DNA of 11,641 bases from assembly GCA_036231525.1 (NCBI GenBank), contig JAZAGZ010000066.1, positions 1 to 11,641 of the forward strand, in the 5' to 3' direction. Source of the DNA: UBA6522 sp036231525 (lineage in GTDB: Bacteria; Pseudomonadota; Gammaproteobacteria; Steroidobacterales; Rariloculaceae). How positions within the stretch are numbered: the first letter of the stretch is position 1; each line of letters opens with the position of its first letter. The notes under the pieces were generated by a model. It was given only the letters and a program-made list of their open reading frames with translations, searched no databases and was not told the origin of the DNA. Of the stretch, positions 1-7,373 are shown piece after piece. The translations under genes and the position numbers were made by a program.

Positions 1-1042
1 CATTTTCGTTGGTCGTGTTGCCACTAATGTACTAGAGGAATCTACAGTTGGTTTCATCGCTACAAGTGGTGATCCCAGATCCAATGTCGACAACTCGTTA
101 GCAGGCTTCGATTTCCTCTACAACAATACACGGCTACCGAACAACCGCTCACTCCAGGGTGAGGCCTGGTATCAACAATCTGATACCGAAGGCTTCGACG
201 AGGATCAGAGTGCTTACGGATTTAGACTTCGTGCTCCTAACAGGCTTGGCTGGCGGGGTGGTATTGGAGTGAAACAAATCGAGGAAAACTTTTTTCCTGC
301 TCTGGGATATGTCAACCGATCAGGGATTCGTGATCACACGCTGGAGGCCGGCTATGCTCTCCGCGTATCCGACCCGCTATTTCGAACCCTGTCCTTCGGG
401 GTGGACGCAGAACGGATCGATCTGATCACCGGGGGTCTGCAAACTCAGGTTTTGACCTTGAGGGCTATGGAGTTTGAATCTCACGCACGAGACAGAGGGC
501 ATATTCGGATTCATGAAACAAAAGAGACGCTAACCGAGCCTTATGAAATCTGGGAACAGGGTGCTGATAAGGTGACCATCCCTGTGGGCGCTTATTCGTT
601 CAGCGAAGCCGAAATAGACTTCCGCACAGGACGAGGGCGAACTTTCTGGGGAATTATTGGCTACCGCTCAGGAGAATTTTACGACGGACATCGGCAGAGA
701 AAAACCGCTGGTATTGGATGGCGTCCTTCTGATCATTATCAATTTACACTCAATTACACCGTCAATGATGTTGAATTGTCCTACGGTGATTTTACAACTC
801 AACTAGTCCAGCTTAGAAACGACATTATATTCTCTCCAACAATGTCCTGGAGTACGTTACTTCAATACGACAACATAACCGAGACAGTGGGAATCAACAC
901 ACGGCTGCATTGGATTCCCAGAGCGGGCCAAGAAGGTTTTATTGTCTTGAACCACAACCTCCAAGATATAGATTTGAACAACCGATTTAAGTCAACGCTT
1001 GCTGATCTCGCAGTTAAATTCAACTATACCTTCCGATTCTAA
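1..1042 (+). CDS. DUF5916-family outer-membrane barrel protein, 5'-truncated by the window edge
   Basis: The reading frame is open from base 2 to a TAA at 1040-1042, giving 346 residues with no start, so this is the C-terminal part of a gene beginning upstream. It aligns without a break to residues ~533-873 of the complete paralogue that follows; shared blocks include FVGRV, NTRLPN, PALGF/PALGY and IVLNHNL. Over the last 66 residues I count about 47 identities. The chain has alternating polar and aromatic strands and ends in FNYTFRF, a terminal phenylalanine signature typical of BAM-assembled outer-membrane barrels. The family is known as DUF5916, usually behind a family-9-like carbohydrate-binding module, and its function is not established. 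A GTG at 269 could be taken for a start, but the homology runs well upstream of it. Whether this copy also has a SPOR domain cannot be seen. It lies 134 bases before its paralogue on the same strand, so co-transcription is possible. Confidence 0.88.
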   Translation, partial: IFVGRVATNVLEESTVGFIATSGDPRSNVDNSLAGFDFLYNNTRLPNNRSLQGEAWYQQSDTEGFDEDQSAYGFRLRAPNRLGWRGGIGVKQIEENFFPALGYVNRSGIRDHTLEAGYALRVSDPLFRTLSFGVDAERIDLITGGLQTQVLTLRAMEFESHARDRGHIRIHETKETLTEPYEIWEQGADKVTIPVGAYSFSEAEIDFRTGRGRTFWGIIGYRSGEFYDGHRQRKTAGIGWRPSDHYQFTLNYTVNDVELSYGDFTTQLVQLRNDIIFSPTMSWSTLLQYDNITETVGINTRLHWIPRAGQEGFIVLNHNLQDIDLNNRFKSTLADLAVKFNYTFRF

Positions 1043-1176
1043 TCTCTTAATCACTTGATCGCGTCTAGAATACCCATATGTTTGGTAGCTCTAAAGTACA
1101 GGTTTTGCCGGATGTTATTAAAAAAACAGCAACGTTCTTACTGCACAGTCGCGTGTAGCCGGGGACAGCTAATCTG

Positions 1177-3798
1177 ATGAGAATGATGCTATCAATGTGG
1201 GAAACCGCACTGCGGAACATGGTTGCTACCATTTCCCTGCTGGGACTGTGCGCACCACTCACTCTCGCCCAGAACAGCCAAACCGCCAATACCTCCGGTG
1301 GAGCCTGGATGGTGCAACTGGGAAGTTTTGGTGAGGAGCAAAACGCCCGTCGACTTGCCGATCGTGTGGCAACGTTTGGCCTAACCGCTCATGTATTCCC
1401 CTCTACCTCCAACGGAAGCTCGGTATTCAGAGTCAGAGTAGGCCCCACATCAAGCCGCCAGAGCGCTGCTGCCGTTGCAGCATTTTTAAGTGCAAACGGA
1501 TTCGAGCAACCCTGGGTCTTAAACGAACCGGGACAAGTCGTGGTGTATGCCGCTGAGCCCTCACCAACTCCGGCAAATATTCAAACTACGACTCCCAGTG
1601 AAACTACAACTCCGGTAGCGCAGGTAGAAACAACACCTACACCTAGTCCCCTCGTCGTACAGGGCCAAAACACTGCACAGGCATCAATGAAAACCCTAGA
1701 GGCAATTCGTACGAATGAGCCTATCACCGTGGACGGTCGATTGGACGAATCGGTTTGGTTGCAAGCTGCTGTTGTCGATGATCTTCACCAGATTACTCCC
1801 ATCGAATATGCGGAACCCAGCCAACAGACCCGCTTTCTTGTGCTCTATGATAATGAAGCCTTATACGTAGCTGCACGAATGTATGACGACGAACCCGAGC
1901 GCGTAACGGCCAACGTACTACGACAGGGAGGGAGCGACTCTTGGCGCGACGACCAGTTCAACGTCATCCTCGATCCTTTCAATGACAAACGCAATGGCTA
2001 CCACTTTCAGCTCAATCCGAACGGCGTTCGCGAAGAAGGGCTGTTCAAAGGTCCCACCGCGATGCAATGGCAATGGGACGGTATCTGGCAGGCTGGTACT
2101 ACGCAAGATGATCAGGGTTGGATCGCCGAAGCCCGAATTCCATTCAAGACTCTTTCTTTCGATCCAGAAGGCGATACCTGGGGCATTAATTTCAACCGCC
2201 GAGTTGCTCGAGTAAACGAGGAAGTGGGCTGGGTTTCTAGAAACAGAACTCAGAGTCCGGCTATTTCTGGAGAACTCACCAACCTGACAGGTCTTGAACA
2301 GGGCATCGGCCTTGATGTTGTCCCGTCCATTGTTATGAATGAACGGCGGGAATTCTTACCCTTCACCGAGGAATCCGTAGTCGAACCTTCATTGGACGTG
2401 TTCTACAAAATTACTCCTGCGTTAAGTGCTGCTCTTACATTAAACACAGATTTTTCCGCGACTGAAGTAGATGATCGTCAAGTCAACCTGACTCGATTCG
2501 GCCTTTTTTTTCCCGAACAACGGGACTTTTTTTTACAGGATGCTGACATCTTTGAGTTTGGGCGCCTTGGTCAGAGAGAATATGGCTCTCCGTTTTCCTC
2601 CCCACTAGCTGAGAACGGTCGTCCTTTTTTCTCGCGGCGCATCGGTTTGAGCACCACTGGACAGCCCGTGGATTTAGAGGCCGGAGGTAAGCTGACAGGC
2701 CGGGTTGGACGCTGGAATATTGGGACACTAGCAATCCAACAGGAAGCTTTTGAGGATATTCAATCTACGGATCTCTTCGTCGGCCGGGTCACGGCTAATG
2801 TACTGGCTGAATCCAGCATCGGCCTCATCGTCACTGACGGCGACCCACAATCCAATCTGGATAACAGTCTCGTCGGCGTGGACTTTGGGTATCAAAACAC
2901 TCGGCTGCCTAATGGAAACACCCTAGAATCTGAACTCTGGTATCAACAGACGGAAACAACAGGACTCACTGGGGAGAATAGTGCGTGGGGCGCACGCCTC
3001 TGGATGCCTAACAGAAACGGCTTCAGGGGAGGTGCAGGAATCAAGGAGATCGAGGCCAACTTTAATCCTGCGCTTGGCTTTATTAACCGCAAGGATATTC
3101 GAGATCTCACGACAGAACTTGGCTACACATACCGGCCCAGTGGGCTAACTTTGAGATCGGTATACGGTGGTGGCATCGTGCAGCGAATCGAGCATCTAGC
3201 TGGTGGACTGCAAAGCCAGAATGCAAAGCTACTCGTAAATCTTGATAACCAAACCGGTGATCAACTGAGTTTTACTTATCAGAACGATAAGGAGGGGCTC
3301 GTTGAACCCTTTGAGATCTCTGAGGGCATCGTGATTCCTCCAGGCGATTATTCGTTCACCCAAACAAGTGTGGGTATAAACACCGGATATCATCGACAAA
3401 TCGTGACCAACCTAAGTTACGGAACAGGTAACTTCTACGATGGTGATCGAAATAACATTACTGCCCAAATCGTGTGGATGCCAACACCGCATTTCAGAAC
3501 TCTTATCAGCTATCAGTACGACGATGTGGAGTTAACTCAGGGTGACTTCAAATCAAGGCTAGCGCGACTTGGTCTTGATGCAATTTATTCAGCGAAACTT
3601 TCCTGGACCAATCTTCTCCAGTACGACAATTCCACAGAAACCCTTGGCATCAACAGCCGTGTTCATTGGATTCCTCAAGCGGGGCGTGAGATGTTCATCG
3701 TACTCAACCACAATCTTGAAGATCCGGATCTGGACAATCGATTCCACTCTACGGTTTCAGATTTTTCTTTTAAATTTAATTACACATTCCGGTTCTAA
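1177..3798 (+). CDS. Exported SPOR - CBM9-like - DUF5916 outer-membrane barrel protein
   Basis: Complete 873-residue protein. Residues 1-31 form a signal peptide with a hydrophobic core at ~15-30 and a likely cut after TLA (A31). C25 is preceded by Leu, so there is no lipobox. Residues ~42-116 form a SPOR domain (WMVQLGSF, then FRVRVGP), a fold known to bind peptidoglycan glycan strands stripped of stem peptides. Residues ~125-170 are a Thr/Pro/Ser-rich linker. Residues ~172-370 resemble the family-9 carbohydrate-binding-like module (ITVDGRLDESVW, then LYVAARMYDDEP and YHFQLNPNGVREEG). Residues ~375-873 are the DUF5916 barrel, with the hallmark FFPEQRDFF at 444-452 and a terminal FNYTFRF. ATG 1177 is preceded by GGGGA at 1161-1165; in-frame ATGs at 1186, 1189, 1198 and 1219 are alternatives, though 1219 would remove the charged n-region. 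I infer an outer-membrane protein whose periplasmic front end contacts peptidoglycan and glycans. The substrate is unknown. Confidence 0.9.
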   Translation: MRMMLSMWETALRNMVATISLLGLCAPLTLAQNSQTANTSGGAWMVQLGSFGEEQNARRLADRVATFGLTAHVFPSTSNGSSVFRVRVGPTSSRQSAAAVAAFLSANGFEQPWVLNEPGQVVVYAAEPSPTPANIQTTTPSETTTPVAQVETTPTPSPLVVQGQNTAQASMKTLEAIRTNEPITVDGRLDESVWLQAAVVDDLHQITPIEYAEPSQQTRFLVLYDNEALYVAARMYDDEPERVTANVLRQGGSDSWRDDQFNVILDPFNDKRNGYHFQLNPNGVREEGLFKGPTAMQWQWDGIWQAGTTQDDQGWIAEARIPFKTLSFDPEGDTWGINFNRRVARVNEEVGWVSRNRTQSPAISGELTNLTGLEQGIGLDVVPSIVMNERREFLPFTEESVVEPSLDVFYKITPALSAALTLNTDFSATEVDDRQVNLTRFGLFFPEQRDFFLQDADIFEFGRLGQREYGSPFSSPLAENGRPFFSRRIGLSTTGQPVDLEAGGKLTGRVGRWNIGTLAIQQEAFEDIQSTDLFVGRVTANVLAESSIGLIVTDGDPQSNLDNSLVGVDFGYQNTRLPNGNTLESELWYQQTETTGLTGENSAWGARLWMPNRNGFRGGAGIKEIEANFNPALGFINRKDIRDLTTELGYTYRPSGLTLRSVYGGGIVQRIEHLAGGLQSQNAKLLVNLDNQTGDQLSFTYQNDKEGLVEPFEISEGIVIPPGDYSFTQTSVGINTGYHRQIVTNLSYGTGNFYDGDRNNITAQIVWMPTPHFRTLISYQYDDVELTQGDFKSRLARLGLDAIYSAKLSWTNLLQYDNSTETLGINSRVHWIPQAGREMFIVLNHNLEDPDLDNRFHSTVSDFSFKFNYTFRF

Positions 3799-3889
3799 CC
3801 ACAAAATAGATTTGACTGATGGCCGCCAATCCTGTCGCAATTGATGACGCACGCTTGAGAGATCGGTTAAACCAATATACAAACTGATT

Positions 3890-4183
3890 CTAACTCGTGT
3901 AAATCTTGTCAATACTACGAGCTAGAACAAAATCATTTTCAGTAATTCCGCCTGCCTCGTGAGTGGTCAAATGTACGCGTACTTTATTGTAGACATTGAA
4001 CCATTCTGGATGATGATTCTGCTTTTCAGCCACGAGTGCGACGCTTGCCATAAACCCGAATGCCCCAACAAATCCAGAAAAGGCAAATTCCCGAAAAAGC
4101 TTACCATTCTCAACCGTCCATTCAGGAATGCTCTCGAGGCATGCTGCAATCTCATCTGCGTCTAATTTATTCTGGTTGCTCAT
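3890..4183 (-). CDS. phhB: Pterin-4a-carbinolamine dehydratase (4a-hydroxytetrahydrobiopterin dehydratase)
   Basis: 97 residues, a normal length for this family. The enzyme dehydrates 4a-hydroxy-tetrahydropterin to quinonoid dihydropterin, which recycles the cofactor of aromatic amino-acid hydroxylases in the cytoplasm. The signature is intact: E53-x3-H57-H58-P59-E60-W61, Y65, H75 and D84, matching the family pattern with the catalytic histidines in EKQNHHPEW and the later TTHEAGG. W22 within IPEWTVENG is the usual N-terminal landmark. ATG at 4183 (reverse) has only a weak ribosome site, following an A-rich run. It converges with the SPOR-DUF5916 gene, with 91 bases between and no clear terminator, and diverges from the MOSC gene. 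No phenylalanine hydroxylase gene is present. A role linked to molybdopterin metabolism has been proposed for some members of this family from gene clustering, and the neighbours here would fit that, but it remains inference. Confidence 0.93.
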   Translation of the reverse strand: MSNQNKLDADEIAACLESIPEWTVENGKLFREFAFSGFVGAFGFMASVALVAEKQNHHPEWFNVYNKVRVHLTTHEAGGITENDFVLARSIDKIYTS

Positions 4184-4189
4184 ATTTTT

Positions 4190-4200
4190 TACAGGCTGTA
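4190..4200. promoter_or_regulatory. 11-base perfect dyad next to the phhB start
   Basis: TACAGGCTGTA reads the same on both strands apart from its centre base. It sits 7 bases upstream of the phhB ATG, inside the leader or ribosome-binding region. It could be an operator half-pair or an mRNA structure that affects initiation. It is short enough to be chance. Confidence 0.25.
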
Positions 4201-4220
4201 AATGGGATTGTGGGCATAAT

Positions 4221-4234
4221 GACCGATCTCGGTC
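4221..4234. promoter_or_regulatory. Inverted repeat in the phhB/MOSC divergent intergenic region
   Basis: GACCGA-TC-TCGGTC is a six-base perfect inverted repeat with a two-base spacer. It lies near the middle of the 162-base gap between the divergent phhB and MOSC genes, immediately before a GATAAT sequence (4235-4240). The position suits a regulator binding site acting on either gene. No known regulator consensus was recognised. Confidence 0.3.
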
Positions 4235-4276
4235 GATAATACTAAACCAGCGATCCTCGTATCCCTCGATCAGAAA

Positions 4277-4304
4277 TCGACAGTAGGCTGTCTGTCAGTA
4301 CAAT
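4277..4304 (+). promoter_or_regulatory. Candidate sigma70 promoter for the MOSC gene
   Basis: A -35-like TCGACA (4277-4282, five of six to TTGACA) is followed after 16 bases by a -10-like TACAAT (4299-4304, five of six to TATAAT). Transcription would begin near 4311, leaving a leader of about 35 bases before the ATG at 4346. An 11-base odd-centred dyad, GTACAATGTAC (4298-4308), overlaps the -10 box, and TCGAT-CAGAA-ATCGA (4266-4280) overlaps the -35. Either could be an operator. Confidence 0.45.
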
Positions 4305-4345
4305 GTACCTGAACTTAATTCTAACGAATATTTTTGGAGCGCCGA

Positions 4346-4813
4346 ATGAGTGGAAAAGTGCATGCAATCTACTCAACCGCAGTAGGTGGCAAACCGCTCA
4401 TACCTCTTGGGCAGGGCGTCCTTGAAACCGGGCGTGGGCTTGTAGGGGACCGTTATTACCTGGGGACAGGAACACTATCAAAAAGGCTAATCGGCAAATC
4501 GGGTGTGGATATCACACTCATTGAGTCTGAGGAAATTGAGCAGTTCAACCACACACATAATTTATCAATTGGTGTAGGGGAACTTAGAAGAAATATCGTC
4601 ACTAGTGGTGTGCGACTCAACGATCTCATCGGAGTAACCTTCTCAGTTGGGAATACGATGCTGGAAGGAGTCCGACTCTGCGAACCCTGTGCCCATCTAT
4701 CGAAGATAGCAACCCCAGAGGTTCTGCCTGGTCTCATTGGCCGTTGTGGGCTACGGGCCCACATCATCACTGGGGGAACAGTGAAGCCCGGCGATGTTAT
4801 TACGGCCACATGA
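4346..4813 (+). CDS. MOSC-domain protein
   Basis: 155 residues, about the size of a stand-alone MOSC domain (the C-terminal domain of molybdenum cofactor sulfurase). The family is thought to handle sulfur or molybdenum-cofactor transfer via a conserved cysteine. Visible family marks are GLVGDRYY (residues 31-38), the ELRRNIVTSG stretch (79-88), the cysteine motif CEPC (C112, C115) and GRCGLRAHI with a closing KPGD turn. ATG 4346 is chosen because GGAG at 4336-4339 lies six bases ahead; a TTG at 4334 would add four residues but would overlap that ribosome site. There is no signal peptide, so it should be cytoplasmic. It lies 118 bases upstream of a molybdopterin-binding hydroxylase subunit on the same strand, which suggests it serves that enzyme, for example by providing the terminal sulfido ligand. 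This is inferred from context. Confidence 0.85.
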   Translation: MSGKVHAIYSTAVGGKPLIPLGQGVLETGRGLVGDRYYLGTGTLSKRLIGKSGVDITLIESEEIEQFNHTHNLSIGVGELRRNIVTSGVRLNDLIGVTFSVGNTMLEGVRLCEPCAHLSKIATPEVLPGLIGRCGLRAHIITGGTVKPGDVITAT

Positions 4814-4864
4814 ACGCATTGGATTGTTCACTTAACCCGGAGTTGTTTGCTCACACTGCCATAA

Positions 4865-4893
4865 TTTACTGGTAGGGTTCATTCAACTATGCT
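4865..4893 (+). promoter_or_regulatory. Possible promoter for the molybdenum hydroxylase gene
   Basis: TTTACT (4865-4870) and TATGCT (4888-4893) are separated by 17 bases, each matching four of six consensus positions. They lie in the 118-base gap after the MOSC gene, and transcription would begin near 4900, about 32 bases before the ATG at 4932. This is weak evidence that the hydroxylase and acetyltransferase can be transcribed apart from MOSC. Confidence 0.3.
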
Positions 4894-4931
4894 CACCAAA
4901 ACATACTCTACTCAAATCACGGAATCAGATC

Positions 4932-7337
4932 ATGTCATACACCCTGCTTGGTAAGGATTTCCTCCCGCCCGACGTTCGAGCCAAGGTGACTGGGCGTGCC
5001 AAGTATGCGGAGGACTTTCAGGTTGAGGGGATGTTGTTCTGCAAGTTGTTGACCAGCCCTCTGCCTCATGCGCGTGTACAGAATATCGACGCCTCGGAAG
5101 CGTTAGCAATGCCGGGAGTATTTGGAATTCTTACTCCTGATGAGGTACCGACCCCTCCTCCGCCAAATCAAAAAATTCTGACAGATGAACCGCTTTTTGT
5201 CGGCGACCCAATCCTTGCAGTCGCAGCAACCAATGAGACAACCGCTCAGGATGCAATTGACCGGATCCGTTTAGACTATGAAGAATTACCGTTCACGGTA
5301 GATCCGCTTGACAGCCTCTACCCCGGCGGTCCGGATGCCCGCAGCGACGGCAACGTATTCAGCGCATTATCACGCAACCTGACGCATATGAAATGGAATG
5401 CGCGGGATTTTGCTGCCGTCGGAGAAGACCAGCTACCAATGGGGGCACCAATCGAGGAATGGAGCTTTGGCGATATCGAAACAGGCTTCGCTGAAGCAGA
5501 TTTAGTGCTTGACGAGACTTTTACAACAGCTGGCGTATCGCATCACTCGATGGAACCACGCTCGGCAATGGCCTATTGGCAAAACGGCAAACTTTTCCTG
5601 CACGGTTCAACACAAAGCCAGACCGCAATAATGCCAGGACTCGCCGAAATGCTAGAAATGGATGTTAACGACATCGTTTATATTGCGGAGTATTGCGGTG
5701 GCGGTTTCGGCTCAAAATCCCGGGCCTACCCGATCATGTGCGTGCCTGCGCTTATGTCGCAAAAACTGCAGCGTCCCGTGATGATGCGTATCAACCGACA
5801 TGAGGAATACTTCATGGGTTTAGCGCGGCCCGGATTTCAAGGACGTATCAAACTCGGTTTTCAAGCAAACGGGCGGCTAACCGCCGTAGATCTTTACATT
5901 GTGCATGAGAACGGACCCTACATCGGGTTTGATGATTTCGATGCGGCCGCCTCAACGGTCACACTCCTGTACCAACCACCTGCGATGCGTTTTCGTGCGG
6001 TACCAATCGAAACAAATACGGTCCCACGAAGCGCAATGCGTGGTCCGGGGGAAAACCAGATGGCTGTCGCACTTGAGCCATTAATCGATAAGGCAGCAAA
6101 AACACTTGGTTTGGATCGAATTGATATTCGCCGCATTAATGCCGCTGGTAAAGATGCAAAATATTATGCTGACCAAGGACCGGTCATGAGCGTCTACCAA
6201 CGCGAAGCACTGGACAAAGGCGCAGCTCTTGCAAACTGGGAGGCAATGAAGGCCCGTAGCGGTCAACGGAATGGTTCAAAGGTGCGCGGTATTGGTGTAG
6301 GTCAAGCGTTTCATCCTGCGGGACAAAATGGTTTTGATGGATTGGTACGTTTGACACCAGATGGCAAACTCCATATCCATAGTGGTGCTGGTAACCTGGG
6401 TACTTATTCGCACAGCTCCACCTCCCGTGTGGCGGCTGAGATATTGAAATGCAGCTGGGAAAACTGTGTGATTCAACGTGGCGATTCACGCCGCCACTTA
6501 CCTTGGAGCCCTAGACAATCAGGCAGCAACACCTCGTTCACGATGACGCGCCAAAATTATGTCGCGGCTATGAATGCGGTTGAGAAACTGAGGGAAATCG
6601 CCTCTATGGATCTGGGGGGCGCACCGGAGGACTACGACATCGGGAATGAGACGGTGTTCGCGATCGCCGACCATGATAAACACATAACCTATGCGCAAGC
6701 AGCAGCAAGAGCGATTGAACTCGGCGGCAAATACTCGGGCCATGAGGTACCGGATAACTTACACGACATCACTAAGGCCGCCGTAACGAATCTCGCCGGC
6801 ACAGGACTAATTGGTGTGTCGAGAGATTACCTTTCCCGCCAAGGACTGATTGCAGGTACTGCTGTGGGCGTTATGGAAATTGAACTAGACACTGAAACGG
6901 GCAAGTACGAAATCCTGGACTATATTGGGATCATCGATTGCGGCACGGTTCTACATCCACAAAGCCTGGCCACACAGGTCAAGGGTGCTGCCGTACAAGG
7001 CATCGGAATGGCCACCACAGAGCGGCATATCTATGATCCACAGAATGGGCTACCTGCCAATATTGGGTTTCTTGGCTGTAAACCTCCTTCCTACCTGGAC
7101 GTACCGATAGTGATGCAATGGGAAGCAGTCGAACTGGCTGATCCGCAAAACCCGGTCGGGGCCAAAGGCATGGGTGAACCCCCCCTAGGATGTGCTGCAG
7201 CAGCATTGGAGTGCGCAATCTCAGATGCCTTGGGCGGTGTCTATTTCAATCGGACCCCCATCGTTGCAGACATGATTCTCAACGCAGTGAACGGTCGTCA
7301 ACAGTCCCACCGACCGCTGCAGGTAAACACCGCGTAA
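4932..7337 (+). CDS. Xanthine dehydrogenase/aldehyde oxidase-family molybdopterin-binding (large) subunit
   Basis: 801 residues, normal for the molybdenum subunit of three-subunit bacterial hydroxylases (CoxL/XdhB type). These enzymes hydroxylate aldehydes, N-heterocycles or CO at a Mo centre. Residues ~18-125 form the a/b hammerhead domain (opening with TGRAKYAEDF). MEPRSAMA (207-214), CGGGFGSK (255-262) and SAMRGPGE (367-374) are the cofactor-binding landmarks. GAKGMGEPP (743-751) contains E749, at the place of the family's catalytic glutamate. The usual GQG loop is replaced by SGAGNLGTYSHS (484-495). RGPGE differs from the CoxL active-site loop with its Cu-ligand cysteine, so a CO dehydrogenase is unlikely. 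There is no signal peptide or Tat motif. A modest GGA precedes the ATG. MOSC lies upstream and a GNAT gene begins 36 bases downstream. No [2Fe-2S] or FAD subunit gene is in the window, so partners must be elsewhere. The substrate is unknown. Confidence 0.92.
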   Translation: MSYTLLGKDFLPPDVRAKVTGRAKYAEDFQVEGMLFCKLLTSPLPHARVQNIDASEALAMPGVFGILTPDEVPTPPPPNQKILTDEPLFVGDPILAVAATNETTAQDAIDRIRLDYEELPFTVDPLDSLYPGGPDARSDGNVFSALSRNLTHMKWNARDFAAVGEDQLPMGAPIEEWSFGDIETGFAEADLVLDETFTTAGVSHHSMEPRSAMAYWQNGKLFLHGSTQSQTAIMPGLAEMLEMDVNDIVYIAEYCGGGFGSKSRAYPIMCVPALMSQKLQRPVMMRINRHEEYFMGLARPGFQGRIKLGFQANGRLTAVDLYIVHENGPYIGFDDFDAAASTVTLLYQPPAMRFRAVPIETNTVPRSAMRGPGENQMAVALEPLIDKAAKTLGLDRIDIRRINAAGKDAKYYADQGPVMSVYQREALDKGAALANWEAMKARSGQRNGSKVRGIGVGQAFHPAGQNGFDGLVRLTPDGKLHIHSGAGNLGTYSHSSTSRVAAEILKCSWENCVIQRGDSRRHLPWSPRQSGSNTSFTMTRQNYVAAMNAVEKLREIASMDLGGAPEDYDIGNETVFAIADHDKHITYAQAAARAIELGGKYSGHEVPDNLHDITKAAVTNLAGTGLIGVSRDYLSRQGLIAGTAVGVMEIELDTETGKYEILDYIGIIDCGTVLHPQSLATQVKGAAVQGIGMATTERHIYDPQNGLPANIGFLGCKPPSYLDVPIVMQWEAVELADPQNPVGAKGMGEPPLGCAAAALECAISDALGGVYFNRTPIVADMILNAVNGRQQSHRPLQVNTA

Positions 7338-7373
7338 CTTTTTCTCGTCATCTAACAATAAGAAGATTAGTCT

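Noticed and set aside
1043..1176. Promoter or terminator between the two DUF5916 genes
   Set aside because: TTGATC at 1055-1060 has no acceptable -10 partner at normal spacing and no hairpin with a T run was found, so nothing can be called in this gap.
1177..1290. Lipoprotein signal for the SPOR-DUF5916 protein (cysteine at residue 25)
   Set aside because: The residue before the cysteine is Leu rather than Gly, Ala or Ser, and a normal signal peptidase I site (TLA) follows.
2483..2734. Open frames antisense to the DUF5916, hydroxylase and receptor genes
   Set aside because: They are reverse-strand shadows of long, homology-supported genes, with basic, low-complexity translations and no ribosome sites.
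3799..3889. Bidirectional terminator between the convergent DUF5916 and phhB genes
   Set aside because: Only a four-base stem (GGTT-A-AACC) was found, with no T run on either side.
4932..7337. Carbon monoxide dehydrogenase large subunit (CoxL)
   Set aside because: The loop that carries the Cu-binding cysteine in CoxL reads SAMRGPGEN here, without the cysteine, and no CoxS or CoxM gene is adjacent.
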